Both the position numbers and the translations under genes were made by a program. Source: Dactylosporangium roseum (GTDB taxonomy: Bacteria > Actinomycetota > Actinomycetes > Mycobacteriales > Micromonosporaceae). Taken from it: 64,000 nt of DNA. This document shows, piece by piece, positions 48,732 through 57,355 of the stretch. Location of the stretch: contig NZ_CP073721.1 of assembly GCF_025264685.1 (NCBI RefSeq), positions 8,139,501 to 8,203,500 on the forward strand, in the 5' to 3' direction. The notes under the pieces were generated by a model. It did not search any database and had not been told where the DNA came from. It saw only the letters and a list, made by a program, of their open reading frames with translations. Every line of letters starts with the position of its first letter. Position 1 is the stretch's first letter.

Positions 48732-49334
48732 ATGCTCGAGTTGGCGATCCTCGGTCTTCTCCACGAGTCCCCCATGCATGGGTACGAGCTCCGCAAGCAG
48801 CTCACCACCAAGCTGGGCGCGTTCCGTTTCGCGATCAGCTACGGCTCCCTCTACCCGACGCTGCGCCGGCTACAGGCGAGCGGCTGGATCACCGAAGGTG
48901 CCCCGGCGACGGGCATGCCGACGTCCACCGAAGACGTGCCCCTGCTCACCGGCAAGCGGGGCCGCGTGGTCTACACGATCACCGCGGACGGCAAGGAGCG
49001 CTTCCAGGAGCTGCTCGGCGCCGCCGGTCCCGAGACCTACGAAAGTGAGGCCGGTTTCGGGGTGCATTTCGCGTTCTTCGCCCGCACCGACCCCGCGACC
49101 AGGCTGCGGATCCTCGAGGGCCGTCGCCGTCGCGTCGAGGAACGCCGGGAGGGTCTGCGCGACGTGCTCAATCGGGCCGCCGAACGGCTCGACGCCTACA
49201 CCCTCGAGCTGCAGCGTCACGGGCTCGATGCGTGTGAACGTGAGGTTCGCTGGCTCGAAGAGCTCATCGCGAACGAACGCAGTGGCAAATCTCCTCAACC
49301 GCCTTCGGCAGAAGGTCCGGAGCGGTCATCGTGA
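48732..49334 (+). CDS. PadR family transcriptional regulator
   Basis: 200 residues. The winged-helix head is classic PadR: MLELAILGLLHESPMHGYEL, then SYGSLYPTLRRLQASGWI and the wing GKRGRVVYTITADGKERF. The C-terminal half has a long coiled-coil dimerisation helix rich in Arg/Glu (LEGRRRRVEERREGLRD). ATG 48732 follows GGAGG. It overlaps the start region of the inositol-phosphate synthase gene, so both are one transcript under the PadR palindrome. This pair is conserved in actinobacteria. The ligand is unknown. Confidence 0.95.
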   Translation: MLELAILGLLHESPMHGYELRKQLTTKLGAFRFAISYGSLYPTLRRLQASGWITEGAPATGMPTSTEDVPLLTGKRGRVVYTITADGKERFQELLGAAGPETYESEAGFGVHFAFFARTDPATRLRILEGRRRRVEERREGLRDVLNRAAERLDAYTLELQRHGLDACEREVRWLEELIANERSGKSPQPPSAEGPERSS

Positions 49335-49357
49335 ACAACAAGAAGGGGGCATCCGCG

Positions 49358-50437
49358 ATGAGCTCCGTCCGCGTTGCCATCGTCGGTGTCGGTAACTGCG
49401 CCTCGTCCCTGATCCAGGGCGTGGAGTATTACCGCGACGCCGACCCGAACGACCGGGTACCGGGTCTCATGCACGTCAAGTTCGGCGACTACCACGTCGG
49501 TGACGTGCAGTTCGTCGCCGCGTTCGACGTCGACGCGAAAAAGGTCGGTCAGGATCTGGCGGCGGCGATCAGCGCCAGCGAGAACAACACGATCAAGTTC
49601 TGCGATGTGCCGCCCACCGGCGTGACCGTCCAGCGTGGCCCGACCCTCGACGGCATGGGCCAGTACTACCGCGAGATCATCGAAGAGTCGGACGAGCAGC
49701 CGGTCGACGTCGCCGCCGCGCTCCGCGAGGCGCGGGTCGACGTCGTCGTCTCCTACCTGCCGGTCGGCTCCGAGGAGGCGGACAAGTTCTACGCCCAGGC
49801 CGCGATCGACGCGGGCTGCGCCTTCGTCAACGCCCTGCCGGTCTTCATCGCCTCCGACCCGGTGTGGGCCAAGAAGTTCGAGGACGCCGGCCTGCCGATC
49901 GTCGGCGACGACATCAAGAGCCAGGTGGGTGCCACGATCGTCCACCGCGCCCTGGCGAAGCTGTTCGAGGACCGCGGCGTCGAACTGCTCCGCACGTACC
50001 AGCTCAACTTCGGCGGCAACATGGACTTCATGAACATGCTGGAGCGCACCCGCTTGGTCTCGAAGAAGATCTCGAAGACCCAGTCGGTGACGTCCCAGAT
50101 CCCGCACGAGATGACCAAGTCGGACGTCCACATCGGCCCGTCGGACCACGTGCCGTGGCTCGACGACCGCAAGTGGGCCTACATCCGCCTCGAGGGCAAG
50201 TCCTTCGGCGACACGCCGCTCAACGCGGAGCTCAAGCTCGAGGTCTGGGACTCCCCGAACTCGGCCGGCGTGATCATCGACGCCCTCCGCGCCGCGAAGA
50301 TCGCCAAGGACCGCGGCATCGGCGGCCCGATCCTGTCGGCGTCGAGCTACTTCATGAAGTCCCCGCCGGTCCAGTACAACGACCACGACGCACACGAGTC
50401 GGTCGAGAAGTTCATCAAAGGTGAGGTCGAGCGCTGA
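49358..50437 (+). CDS. ino1: Inositol-3-phosphate synthase
   Basis: 359 residues. NAD-binding VRVAIVGVGNCASSLIQG and the family stretches RTYQLNFGGNMDFMNM and DDIKSQVGATIVHR identify myo-inositol-1-phosphate synthase of the actinobacterial type. It makes inositol phosphate from glucose-6-phosphate for phosphatidylinositol, PIMs and mycothiol. ATG 49358 is preferred (AAGGGGGC upstream); GTG 49331 overlaps the padR stop as GTGA and would add nine residues. The upstream PadR and its operator probably control this gene. Confidence 0.96.
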   Translation: MSSVRVAIVGVGNCASSLIQGVEYYRDADPNDRVPGLMHVKFGDYHVGDVQFVAAFDVDAKKVGQDLAAAISASENNTIKFCDVPPTGVTVQRGPTLDGMGQYYREIIEESDEQPVDVAAALREARVDVVVSYLPVGSEEADKFYAQAAIDAGCAFVNALPVFIASDPVWAKKFEDAGLPIVGDDIKSQVGATIVHRALAKLFEDRGVELLRTYQLNFGGNMDFMNMLERTRLVSKKISKTQSVTSQIPHEMTKSDVHIGPSDHVPWLDDRKWAYIRLEGKSFGDTPLNAELKLEVWDSPNSAGVIIDALRAAKIAKDRGIGGPILSASSYFMKSPPVQYNDHDAHESVEKFIKGEVER

Positions 50438-50460
50438 GACTCACCCTTTCCGCACGCGGG

Positions 50461-50491
50461 CGCCCCTTCCGTCTTCGACGTGGGAGGGGCG
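50461..50491 (+). terminator. Terminator hairpin after ino1
   Basis: CGCCCCTTCC at 50461-50470 can pair with GGGAGGGGCG at 50482-50491 with one bulge, 24 bases after the ino1 stop, followed by TTCTGCTG. Confidence 0.6.
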
Positions 50492-50781
50492 TTCTGCTGT
50501 GGTCCGCCGCTTTTCATGGCTCGGGTCCGTGCAACTGACGACCGTCGCCCTCCCGCCAGACACCGGCGCTGGGGCCGCTGCGCGGCCCGGACGCCTGCCA
50601 TCGCCGTCGTGCCAAGCCCCCACCCCTGCCGATATTGCGACCGTGGCGTCCGACCGTGGCGTCCGACCGCATGATCGAGCAAGGCCGCGAAGTTCAGCCC
50701 GACAGTCCCTGCCAACCAGGCCAAGACCGACAATTCAAGCACGGCGCGTCGCCCCGACGCGTCCCGGCACAATCCGCCGTC

Positions 50782-50864
50782 GCGCCGCTCGACCTCATGA
50801 TCATGGGAAAGATGTGGCTGCCCCGATAGCCAGATCTTTCCCATGATCTGAAGTGGAGCGGCGC
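50782..50864. terminator. Second two-stage long hairpin between convergent genes
   Basis: Outer stem GCGCCGCTC (50782-50790) with GAGCGGCGC (50856-50864); internal loops of eight and seven bases; inner stem of 21 bp at 50799-50819 and 50828-50848 with one mismatch; eight-base loop 50820-50827. The geometry matches the element at 42401-42490 although the sequences differ. It is 350 bases past ino1 and 130 bases past the end of ogt. Confidence 0.7.
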
Positions 50865-50995
50865 GGCGGCGGATCCCGGGCGGAACGCGCGCCGGCCGGC
50901 ACACCTCGTCACCATTCCGAAGCGCAACGTCGGAGTGGACAGGCGACCACACACGTCTCGACCTCGCGGCCCTGCGTCATGGTCACCTACAGCGG

Positions 50996-51478
50996 TCAGG
51001 AGAAGCCGAACTCCAGCTCGATGCGGACCCTCGCCTCGAGCTCCAGCAGCACCTTCTTGCGCCACAGGCCGCCGCCGAAGCCGACCAGCTTGCCGTCCGC
51101 GCCGACCACGCGGTGGCACGGGATGATGACCGGGATCGGGTTGCGGTTGCACGCCACGCCGACCGCCCGGGCCGCGTCCGGCTCACCCACCGCTGACGCT
51201 ATCTGGCCGTAGGTGCGCATCTCGCCGTAAGGAATGGCGTAGAGCTCGCGCCACACCGCACGCTCGAAGTCGGATCCGCCGGGCACCGACAGGGGCACTG
51301 TGAACCGCAGCGGCTCGCCCCCGAAGTATCGGGCCAGCTCGTCCGCCGCCCGCTCCAGCAGGCCCTCCAGCGACACCTTCGCGGCCGGCGCGCCGCCGAA
51401 CCGGACGCCACACACGCCGACGTCGTCGACCGCCACCCCGAGGGCGTCGATCGGCGCGGGAACCTCACCCCATCGCAC
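50996..51478 (-). CDS. ogt: Methylated-DNA-protein cysteine methyltransferase
   Basis: 160-residue suicide repair protein that removes alkyl groups from O6 of guanine. The active-site motif IIPCHRVVG has Cys121, and YGEMRTYGQIASAVG plus the asparagine hinge ACNRNPIP are the DNA-binding and hinge regions. GTG 51478 is the start. The protein is single-domain, without an Ada regulatory part. It is divergent from the NfeD-like gene. Confidence 0.95.
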   Translation of the reverse strand: MRWGEVPAPIDALGVAVDDVGVCGVRFGGAPAAKVSLEGLLERAADELARYFGGEPLRFTVPLSVPGGSDFERAVWRELYAIPYGEMRTYGQIASAVGEPDAARAVGVACNRNPIPVIIPCHRVVGADGKLVGFGGGLWRKKVLLELEARVRIELEFGFS

Positions 51479-51563
51479 GGCGCCAATTGTGCCTCTTTGC
51501 CGGACGGACCAGGTGGCGCGCCGGGGTTACCCTCCAGTTGGTATGTGGGAGGGGGACCGTGGG

Positions 51564-52058
51564 GTGGCGACGACGTTCCTGGTGATCGGCGGCATCGGTG
51601 TCGTCGTGCTGGCGGTGTCGGTGCTGATCGGCGACCTCTTCCACGTCGGCCACCCCGACGCCGCCGGTCCGTTCTCGCTGCCCGCGGTGGCCGGGTTCAT
51701 CGGCGCGTTCGGGTTCGCCGCCGCGATCGTCGCAGCGGTCACCGACTCGAAGGTCGCGCCCGTCGCCGTCGGCGCCGTGGCCGCGGTCCCGACCGCCTGG
51801 CTGGCCACAAGGCTGGCCCGGATGGCCATGAACATGCGGACCGACGCCACCCCGACCCAGCGGGACATGATCGGCACCACCGGGGTGGTCGTCACCCCCA
51901 TCACCGCGAACGGGTTCGGCGAGATCCGCATCTCGCTGGGCGGCCAGCCGGTCAAGCTCAGCGCCCGCGCCGACAAGCCGATCCCGCTGGGCGCCCGGGT
52001 CTTCGTCATCGAGGCGACCAGTTCCACCAGCGTAATCGTCGAGGAAACCCCCCTCTGA
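51564..52058 (+). CDS. NfeD-like membrane protein upstream of flotillin
   Basis: About 164 residues. Three hydrophobic segments (FLVIGGIGVVVLAVSVLIG, AGFIGAFGFAAAIVAAVTDS and VAAVPTAWLATRLA) are followed by a soluble beta-barrel-like C-terminus beginning MIGTTGVVVTPITANGFGEI, as in NfeD1b/YuaF-type OB-fold proteins. Such proteins are encoded with flotillins, as here. GTG 51564 is preceded by GGAGGGGG at a good distance; ATG 51543 is an upstream in-frame alternative, ten bases after a TACCCT hexamer. Confidence 0.85.
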   Translation: MATTFLVIGGIGVVVLAVSVLIGDLFHVGHPDAAGPFSLPAVAGFIGAFGFAAAIVAAVTDSKVAPVAVGAVAAVPTAWLATRLARMAMNMRTDATPTQRDMIGTTGVVVTPITANGFGEIRISLGGQPVKLSARADKPIPLGARVFVIEATSSTSVIVEETPL

Positions 52059-52114
52059 GTCGGCGCAACGCCTGACCAAGACGTCGAAGTAACGCCTACA
52101 TACAAAGGAAGCAG

Positions 52115-53632
52115 ATGGACACTGTTCTGCTCGTCGCGATCGGCGGCGCCGTGCTGCTGGTCCTGTTCCTCGTGCTGTTCATCGTGTCGCGGATCAAGGT
52201 GGCCGGGCCCAACGAGGCGTTCATCATCACCGGCCGCAAGGGCAAGTCGGTGCAGGGTCTCGACGGCACCCGGTCGACCGATCTCTCCGGGCAGAAGGTC
52301 GTCATGGGTGCGTCGGTGTTCGTCGTGCCGATCGTGCAGAAGCTGCAGGTCCTCGACCTGTCCAGCCGCCGCATCCACGTCGAGATCACCGGTGCGGTGA
52401 GCAAGCAGGGCATCCGGGCCAACCTGCAAGGTGTCGCGATCGTCAAGGTCGGCGGCACCGAGGACGCGATCCGGGCCGCCGCCCAGCGGTTCCTCAACCA
52501 GCAGCAGGGCATCGACCTGTTCACCAGCGAGGTGCTCGCCGGTGCGCTGCGCTCGATCGTCGGCCGGCTCACCATCGAGGAGATCATCCGCGACCGCACC
52601 GCGTTTGCCGGAGCCGTGGCCGAGGAGGCCGAGCACTCGCTGACCAACCAGGGTCTCGTGCTCGACACCTTCCAGTTGCAGGACATCTTCGCCGAGGGCT
52701 CGTACCTCGCCGACCTCGGCCGCCCCGAGGCCGCCCGCGTGCTGCGCGACGCCGCGATCGCCGAGGCGCACGCCCGGCAGGCCGCCGAGTCGGAGCGGTT
52801 GAAGTCGGAGGAGGCGATCGCCGAGGCGAACCGGAACCTTGCGCTGAAGCAGGCCGGCATCCAGGCCGAGATCGACGCGGCCAAGGCGAAGTCGGCCGCG
52901 GCCGGCCCGCTCGCCCAGGCGGAGCGCGACCAGGCGATCCTCGCCGAGCAGCAGAAGGTCGCCGAGCGCAACGCCGAGCTCAAGCAGCGCCAGCTCGACA
53001 CCGAGGTCCGCAAGCCGGCCGACGCCGAGCGGTACCGCGTCGAGCAGGAGGCCGAGGCCGCCAAGAACGCGGCGATCGCCAAGGCCGAGGCGCAGCGGCA
53101 GGCGACGATCGCGGCCGCGCAGGCGTCCGCCGAGCAGGCGCGCCTCACCGGTGAGGGTGAGCGGTCCCGCCGCGCCGCGCTCGCCGAGGCCAACGCGATC
53201 GAAGGTGCCAAGGAGGGTGAGGCGGAGCAGCGGCGCCGTGTCGCCATCGCCGAGGCGCTCGAGCGCGAGGGTTCCGCCGAGGCGTCCGCGATCCTGGCCC
53301 GCGGCCAGGCCGAGGCGGAGGCGATGCGGCTCAAGGCCGACGCCTTCGCGACGTACGGCGAGGCGGCCATCCTCGACCTGCTCGTCCGTGTCATGCCGGA
53401 CGTGGTGAAGGCCGCCAGCGACCCGATGGCCAACATCGACAAGATGACGGTCATCTCGACCGACGGCGCGTCGTCGCTGACGAAGTCGGTGGCCAACAAC
53501 GTGGCCCAGGGCTTGCAGTTGGGCACCGACCTCACCGGCATCGACCTCGCCAAGCTGCTCAGCAAGCTGGGCGGCCTGGCCGCCGACGAGCCGGTGAACG
53601 GGCGGCCGGCGGTCGAGGCGCCGAAGTCCTGA
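52115..53632 (+). CDS. Flotillin-like SPFH/band 7 protein
   Basis: 505 residues. An N-terminal hydrophobic segment (VLLVAIGGAVLLVLFLVLFI) anchors the protein, followed by the SPFH domain (KVAGPNEAFIITGRKGK, then FVVPIVQKLQVLDLSSRRIH) and a long Ala/Glu coiled coil with EAEAAKNAAIAKAEAQRQAT repeats. The C-terminal domain includes MTVISTDGASSLTKSVANNV. Flotillins organise membrane microdomains and affect envelope enzymes. AAAGGAAG precedes ATG. It forms an operon with the NfeD-like gene 56 bases upstream and ends at a terminator. Confidence 0.94.
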   Translation: MDTVLLVAIGGAVLLVLFLVLFIVSRIKVAGPNEAFIITGRKGKSVQGLDGTRSTDLSGQKVVMGASVFVVPIVQKLQVLDLSSRRIHVEITGAVSKQGIRANLQGVAIVKVGGTEDAIRAAAQRFLNQQQGIDLFTSEVLAGALRSIVGRLTIEEIIRDRTAFAGAVAEEAEHSLTNQGLVLDTFQLQDIFAEGSYLADLGRPEAARVLRDAAIAEAHARQAAESERLKSEEAIAEANRNLALKQAGIQAEIDAAKAKSAAAGPLAQAERDQAILAEQQKVAERNAELKQRQLDTEVRKPADAERYRVEQEAEAAKNAAIAKAEAQRQATIAAAQASAEQARLTGEGERSRRAALAEANAIEGAKEGEAEQRRRVAIAEALEREGSAEASAILARGQAEAEAMRLKADAFATYGEAAILDLLVRVMPDVVKAASDPMANIDKMTVISTDGASSLTKSVANNVAQGLQLGTDLTGIDLAKLLSKLGGLAADEPVNGRPAVEAPKS

Positions 53633-53644
53633 CGGCTTCCGCGA

Positions 53645-53679
53645 AGAAGGCCCGCCCCATCTGTCGGTGCGGGCCTTCT
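53645..53679 (+). terminator. Terminator after the flotillin gene
   Basis: AGAAGGCCCGC (53645-53655) and GCGGGCCTTCT (53669-53679) form an 11-bp perfect stem with a 13-base loop, starting 12 bases after the stop codon. Confidence 0.85.
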
Positions 53680-53705
53680 CCATGTGCGCCGCGCGTGGAG
53701 CACCG

Positions 53706-53711
53706 TAGGCT
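53706..53711 (+). promoter_or_regulatory. -10 hexamer of leaderless MFS gene
   Basis: TAGGCT stands six bases (TTTGCC) before GTG 53718. No ribosome site is present. Confidence 0.55.
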
Positions 53712-53717
53712 TTTGCC

Positions 53718-55088
53718 GTGTCCACCGCCGCAGCACCCGCACCTGTTCAGTCTCAGTTCGTGCGGTCGGTCCTGCGGCAGCAAGGGTTCCGCCGGCTGCT
53801 GGCGGTGCGGGTGATCGCCCAGGTCGGTGACGGGCTGTTCCAGGGCGCGCTCGCCGGCAGCGTGTTGTTCAACCCCGAGCAGCGGGCCGGCGCCATGGCG
53901 ATCGCGGCCGGCTTCGCGGTGCTGCTGCTGCCGTATTCACTGATCGGGCCGTATGTCGGAGTGTTCCTGGACCGCTGGCGCCGCCGCTCCATCATCGCCG
54001 TCGCCAACTCGACTCGCGCGCTGCTGGTGCTGCCGATCGCGCTCTACATCTGGCACGGCGACGAGTCGCTCGTGGCGTTCCTGCTGGCCCTCGTCGTCAT
54101 CGGCCTCAGCCGGTTCTTCCTGGCCGGCCTGTCCGCGGCCACGCCGCACGTGGTCGACGACTCCATGCTGGTGACCGCGAACTCGTTCTCCGCGACGCTC
54201 GGGTCGCTGAGCTTCTCGGTCGGCATCGGCACCGGCGCCGCGCTCATCAAGAACGTGCTGGGCACGTCGTTCCACGGCTACGCGCTGGTCGCCGCCCTCG
54301 CCGCGGTGTTCTACGTGACGTCGGCGCTGACCGGACGGATCTCGTTCGGCCCCGAAGATCTCGGCCCCGACGCGGCGGACCGGGACGGGCAGCCGGTCCG
54401 GGAGGCCGTGCGGGAGGTGAACCACGGGACGATCGCCGGGGTGCGGCACCTGGCGGTCAAACGCGGCGCGGCCTACCTGGTCCTCGTGCAGGCCGCGTTC
54501 CGGCTGTTCTACGGCGTCGTGCTGCTCGCGAGCCTGCTGCTGTTCCGGACCGTGTTCAATCCCGGCGACAACGTCAGCGACTCGTTCGGTACCATCGCCA
54601 ACGCTTTTCTCGCGGGTGGCGTGGGGATGCTGATCGCGTCGTTCGTGACGCCGCCGATCGCCCGCCGGATCGGTGGCTGGCGCTGGGTGACGATCGGGGT
54701 GACCGCGACCGGGCTCGCGATCCTGGGCTTCGGCCTGCCCTTCGACCCGGTCCTCCTGCTCGGCGCGGTCTTCGTGACCGGCCTGGCCGCACAGGGCCTC
54801 AAGATCGTGACCGACACGGCGCTGCAGCACGAGTGTGCCGACGACTTCCGCGGCCGGGTCTTCAGCATCAACGACACGGCGTTCAACCTGACGCTCGTCG
54901 CCGGGATGTACCTCGGTGCGCTCGCCCTGCCCGACAACGGCCGGTCGCCTGCCGTGCTGACCGCGGTCGCGATCGGATACGTGCTGGTGGCTGCCGGCTA
55001 CGCCGTGCTGGGTGGCCGGTGGGCCCGCCGGGTCGGCGACGACATCGCCGGGCCCGACAGGGCCACAACCGCACTGGTCAGGCGCTAG
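53718..55088 (+). CDS. MFS transporter, 12-helix
   Basis: 456 residues with about twelve hydrophobic helices. The loop between helices 2 and 3 has YVGVFLDRWRRRSIIAVANS, the G-x-x-x-D-R-x-x-R type motif of the major facilitator superfamily. A long cytoplasmic loop (GPEDLGPDAADRDGQPVREA) divides the two halves. The C-terminal part has HECADDFRGRVFSINDTAFN, common in the large MFS_3-like efflux group. It starts with GTG on a leaderless transcript. The substrate is unknown. It converges with the zinc-ribbon protein gene; their stop codons are adjacent (55088 and 55089). Confidence 0.9.
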   Translation: MSTAAAPAPVQSQFVRSVLRQQGFRRLLAVRVIAQVGDGLFQGALAGSVLFNPEQRAGAMAIAAGFAVLLLPYSLIGPYVGVFLDRWRRRSIIAVANSTRALLVLPIALYIWHGDESLVAFLLALVVIGLSRFFLAGLSAATPHVVDDSMLVTANSFSATLGSLSFSVGIGTGAALIKNVLGTSFHGYALVAALAAVFYVTSALTGRISFGPEDLGPDAADRDGQPVREAVREVNHGTIAGVRHLAVKRGAAYLVLVQAAFRLFYGVVLLASLLLFRTVFNPGDNVSDSFGTIANAFLAGGVGMLIASFVTPPIARRIGGWRWVTIGVTATGLAILGFGLPFDPVLLLGAVFVTGLAAQGLKIVTDTALQHECADDFRGRVFSINDTAFNLTLVAGMYLGALALPDNGRSPAVLTAVAIGYVLVAAGYAVLGGRWARRVGDDIAGPDRATTALVRR

Positions 55089-56012
55089 CTAGCGCCGGGT
55101 CAGCGTCGACTGGATCCGGGCGGTGCTGAGCGTCAGCGTGTCGCCGGAGCAGGTGTACTTCGACGGGTCGTCTCCCGGGCTGAAGGGCTCGGTCTCGTTG
55201 ACGCCGAGGCTCGGCGCGCTGACGGTGCCGCTGCCGTCGCTCTTGAGGTTGGTGTAGGCGATGCTGCCGCCGGCGGTGTGGACGTCGGCGGTCACGTTGG
55301 CGTTGACCGTCAGGACGACGTGGGCCTTCGTGCCCTGGACCGTGGGGTCGCCGGAGAACCGCGTGTCCTTGAAGGTCTGGGTGTGCTTGCCGTCGGCCGT
55401 GAACGTCAGGACCGCACCGTTCGCGTCCAGCTTGAACGGCACGTCACCGATGCCCTGCATGGAGACCTGCTCGGTGTAGGTCTTGGTCTGCCAGCTACCG
55501 ACCAGGCACTCGTCGATGATCGCGCTCGGCTTGGCGCTCGCGCCCTTGCTCGGGCCGTTCGTCGTCTGGCCCGGCTGCGCGACCGGGGTGTCCTTCGGGT
55601 CGTCGCCGCCCTTCATCGCCGCGACCACGACGATCGCGACGACCAGCAGCACCAGCACTCCGGAGAGGGCGAGGACCGGCACGAGGAAGTTGTTCTTCTT
55701 CGGCGGGGTCGGCGAGGCGCCGTACTGCCCGCCGTAGGTGGTCGGCGGGTACGAGGGCGGGCCGCTGACCTGCCCCGGATACCCCGGGCCGCTGACCTGC
55801 CCCGGATACCCCGGGCCGCTGACCTGATCCGGGAACGAGGGGTCCTGGCTGGGGTAACCGGCATAGGCCCCGCCGCTGTACGGCGCGCCGCTGTACGGCG
55901 ATCCGCTCGTCGGCGGTTGCGGCGCCTGCGGGACGCCTCGATAGGTGCGGCACTGCGTGCAGTAGCCGTTCGCATCAATGCCCATGCCGCCGCAGGTTGG
56001 ACACGGCTGCAT
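55089..56012 (-). CDS. Zinc-ribbon, Pro/Gly/Tyr-rich single-pass membrane protein
   Basis: 307 residues. It begins with a zinc ribbon MQPCPTCGGMGIDANGYCTQ plus C at CRTYRG, then a repeated GYPGQVSGP segment. One helix (FLVPVLALSGVLVLLVVAIV) is followed by an extracellular beta-rich domain with two cysteines (IIDECLVGSWQTKTY and KYTCSGDTL), reminiscent of lipocalin-like stress domains. GGAGG precedes ATG 56012. The architecture echoes the LppU-like protein at 12.5 kb: cytosolic low-complexity region, one helix, extracellular domain. Function is unknown. Confidence 0.85.
   Translation of the reverse strand: MQPCPTCGGMGIDANGYCTQCRTYRGVPQAPQPPTSGSPYSGAPYSGGAYAGYPSQDPSFPDQVSGPGYPGQVSGPGYPGQVSGPPSYPPTTYGGQYGASPTPPKKNNFLVPVLALSGVLVLLVVAIVVVAAMKGGDDPKDTPVAQPGQTTNGPSKGASAKPSAIIDECLVGSWQTKTYTEQVSMQGIGDVPFKLDANGAVLTFTADGKHTQTFKDTRFSGDPTVQGTKAHVVLTVNANVTADVHTAGGSIAYTNLKSDGSGTVSAPSLGVNETEPFSPGDDPSKYTCSGDTLTLSTARIQSTLTRR
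55761..55827 (-). repeat. Tandem 27-bp repeat in the membrane protein gene
   Basis: Two identical 27-base units (55761-55787 and 55788-55814) and the first part of a third encode GPGYPGQVS repeats on the minus strand. The two full copies are identical to the base, which implies recent duplication. Confidence 0.9.
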
Positions 56013-56173
56013 GTCTGCCTCCAAGAATCGGGATGTCACTCAACGAGGGGGATCGTGTAGCGACGGTAGCTGACCGGGTCTACGCGCAGAACCGACCGAA
56101 TCGCCACATGCACGACGCAACCGGGGTCAGAGTTCTGACAGCGGCGAACAGGCGTCTCGGCCGTCCGGGAAGA

Positions 56174-57340
56174 ATGCTCGGCGTGATCGTCGTATTCGCC
56201 GGGACCTCCTGGGACGGTGTGGCCGGCTCGGATCGCCTGCTCGCCACCGAGCTCGCCGCCCACACCGACGTGCTCTGGGTCGACCCGCCGATCTCGGCGG
56301 CGACCCCGGACCGGTACCGCTACGGCGCCTCCCGGCTCGGGATGACACCGCTGCTGCGGCGGGTGTCGCCTTCTTCGCACCGGTTGACCCCGCGGGCGCT
56401 GCCGATGCACACGCGGCCCTACGTGAAGGTGAGCACGGCGGCGCTGCTGCGCTCGCAGGCGCGGCGGGCGCTGCGCCGGCTCGGTCGCCGCCCGGCCGCG
56501 GTGATGGCCTGCAACCTCGTCGACGTCCTGCGCGGCTGGGAGCCCGGCGTGACGAAGGTGCTCTACGGCACCGACGACTTCGTCGCGGGTGCCGCGTTGA
56601 TGGGGCACGACGCGGACCGGGTCGCCGCCGACGAGCGGCGCCAACTGGCGAACGCCGATCTGGTGGTGGCGATTTCGACGGTACTGGCTGAGCGTTGGAC
56701 GTCGATGGGCGCTCGCCGCGTGGAACTGATCCCCAACGGCGTGCAGACGTCCGCCTACCGTGATTTGTCGCTTTTGTCGCCAGCGCCGGAGGCCGGCGGC
56801 CTCGCCTCGCCCGTCGCCGGCGTCATCGGGCAGTTCTCCGACCGCACCGACTTCGACCTGCTGGCAGCCCTCGCCGACGACGGCATCTCCCTGCTGCTCG
56901 TCGGCCCGCACGACGCACGGTGGGAGCCCGAGCGCTTTCCCCGGCTGGTGGCTCGACCCAACGTGGTGTGGGTCGGCCGGCAGCCGTTCGAGAAGGTGCC
57001 GTCGTTCCTGCGGGCCGTGGACGTGGGGGTCACGCCGTACCGGGACACGCCGTTCAACCGGGCCTCGTTCCCGCTCAAGACGCTGGAGTACCTCGGCGCG
57101 GGCAAGCCGGCCGTGAGCACCGATCTTCCTGCCGTCCACTGGCTCGACTCCCCGCTGGTCCGTGTCGCGAACACCCCGAAGGAACTGGTCGCCGCGGTGC
57201 GCGAGGCCGCCGCCGAGTCCAGCGTGCCGGAGCTGGTCGCCGCTCGCCGCGAGTTCGCCGAGCAGCACTCGTGGACCCAGCGCGCGGCGACCCTGGCATC
57301 GGTGCTGGGTCTGTCCCACCGACATCACAACACGTTGTAA
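56174..57340 (+). CDS. GT-B glycosyltransferase (GT4-like)
   Basis: About 388 residues. The start region MLGVIVVFAGTSWDGVAGSD and the C-terminal donor-binding parts VGVTPYRDTPFNRASFPLK and TLEYLGAGKPAVSTDLPA match GT-B retaining glycosyltransferases. LVVAISTVLAERW and RRVELIPNGVQTSAY are the inter-domain segments with the expected IPNGV motif. ATG 56174 (GGGA upstream) is chosen from a longer open frame; GTG 56183 is an alternative. The substrate is unknown, but the neighbourhood is rich in envelope genes. A promoter for the next gene lies just after its end. Confidence 0.88.
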   Translation: MLGVIVVFAGTSWDGVAGSDRLLATELAAHTDVLWVDPPISAATPDRYRYGASRLGMTPLLRRVSPSSHRLTPRALPMHTRPYVKVSTAALLRSQARRALRRLGRRPAAVMACNLVDVLRGWEPGVTKVLYGTDDFVAGAALMGHDADRVAADERRQLANADLVVAISTVLAERWTSMGARRVELIPNGVQTSAYRDLSLLSPAPEAGGLASPVAGVIGQFSDRTDFDLLAALADDGISLLLVGPHDARWEPERFPRLVARPNVVWVGRQPFEKVPSFLRAVDVGVTPYRDTPFNRASFPLKTLEYLGAGKPAVSTDLPAVHWLDSPLVRVANTPKELVAAVREAAAESSVPELVAARREFAEQHSWTQRAATLASVLGLSHRHHNTL

Positions 57341-57343
57341 TCG

Positions 57344-57349
57344 TAGAAT
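57344..57349 (+). promoter_or_regulatory. -10 hexamer of leaderless cyclophilin gene
   Basis: TAGAAT, close to the canonical TATAAT, is six bases before GTG 57356. Confidence 0.65.
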
Positions 57350-57355
57350 TACTTG

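Larger units (their letters stand above)
50438..50995. other. 558-base intergenic region between ino1 and ogt
   Basis: No convincing gene; the open frames here lack homology-like motifs and coding periodicity. It contains a small terminator hairpin (50461-50491), two tandem copies of a 13-base unit CCGTGGCGTCCGA at 50641-50666 and a very long two-stage hairpin (50782-50864). It lies between convergent genes. Confidence 0.7.

Noticed and set aside
50347..50952. 201-codon minus frame in the ino1-ogt gap
   Set aside because: Covers the long hairpin and terminator, lacks motifs and overlaps the 3' end of ino1.
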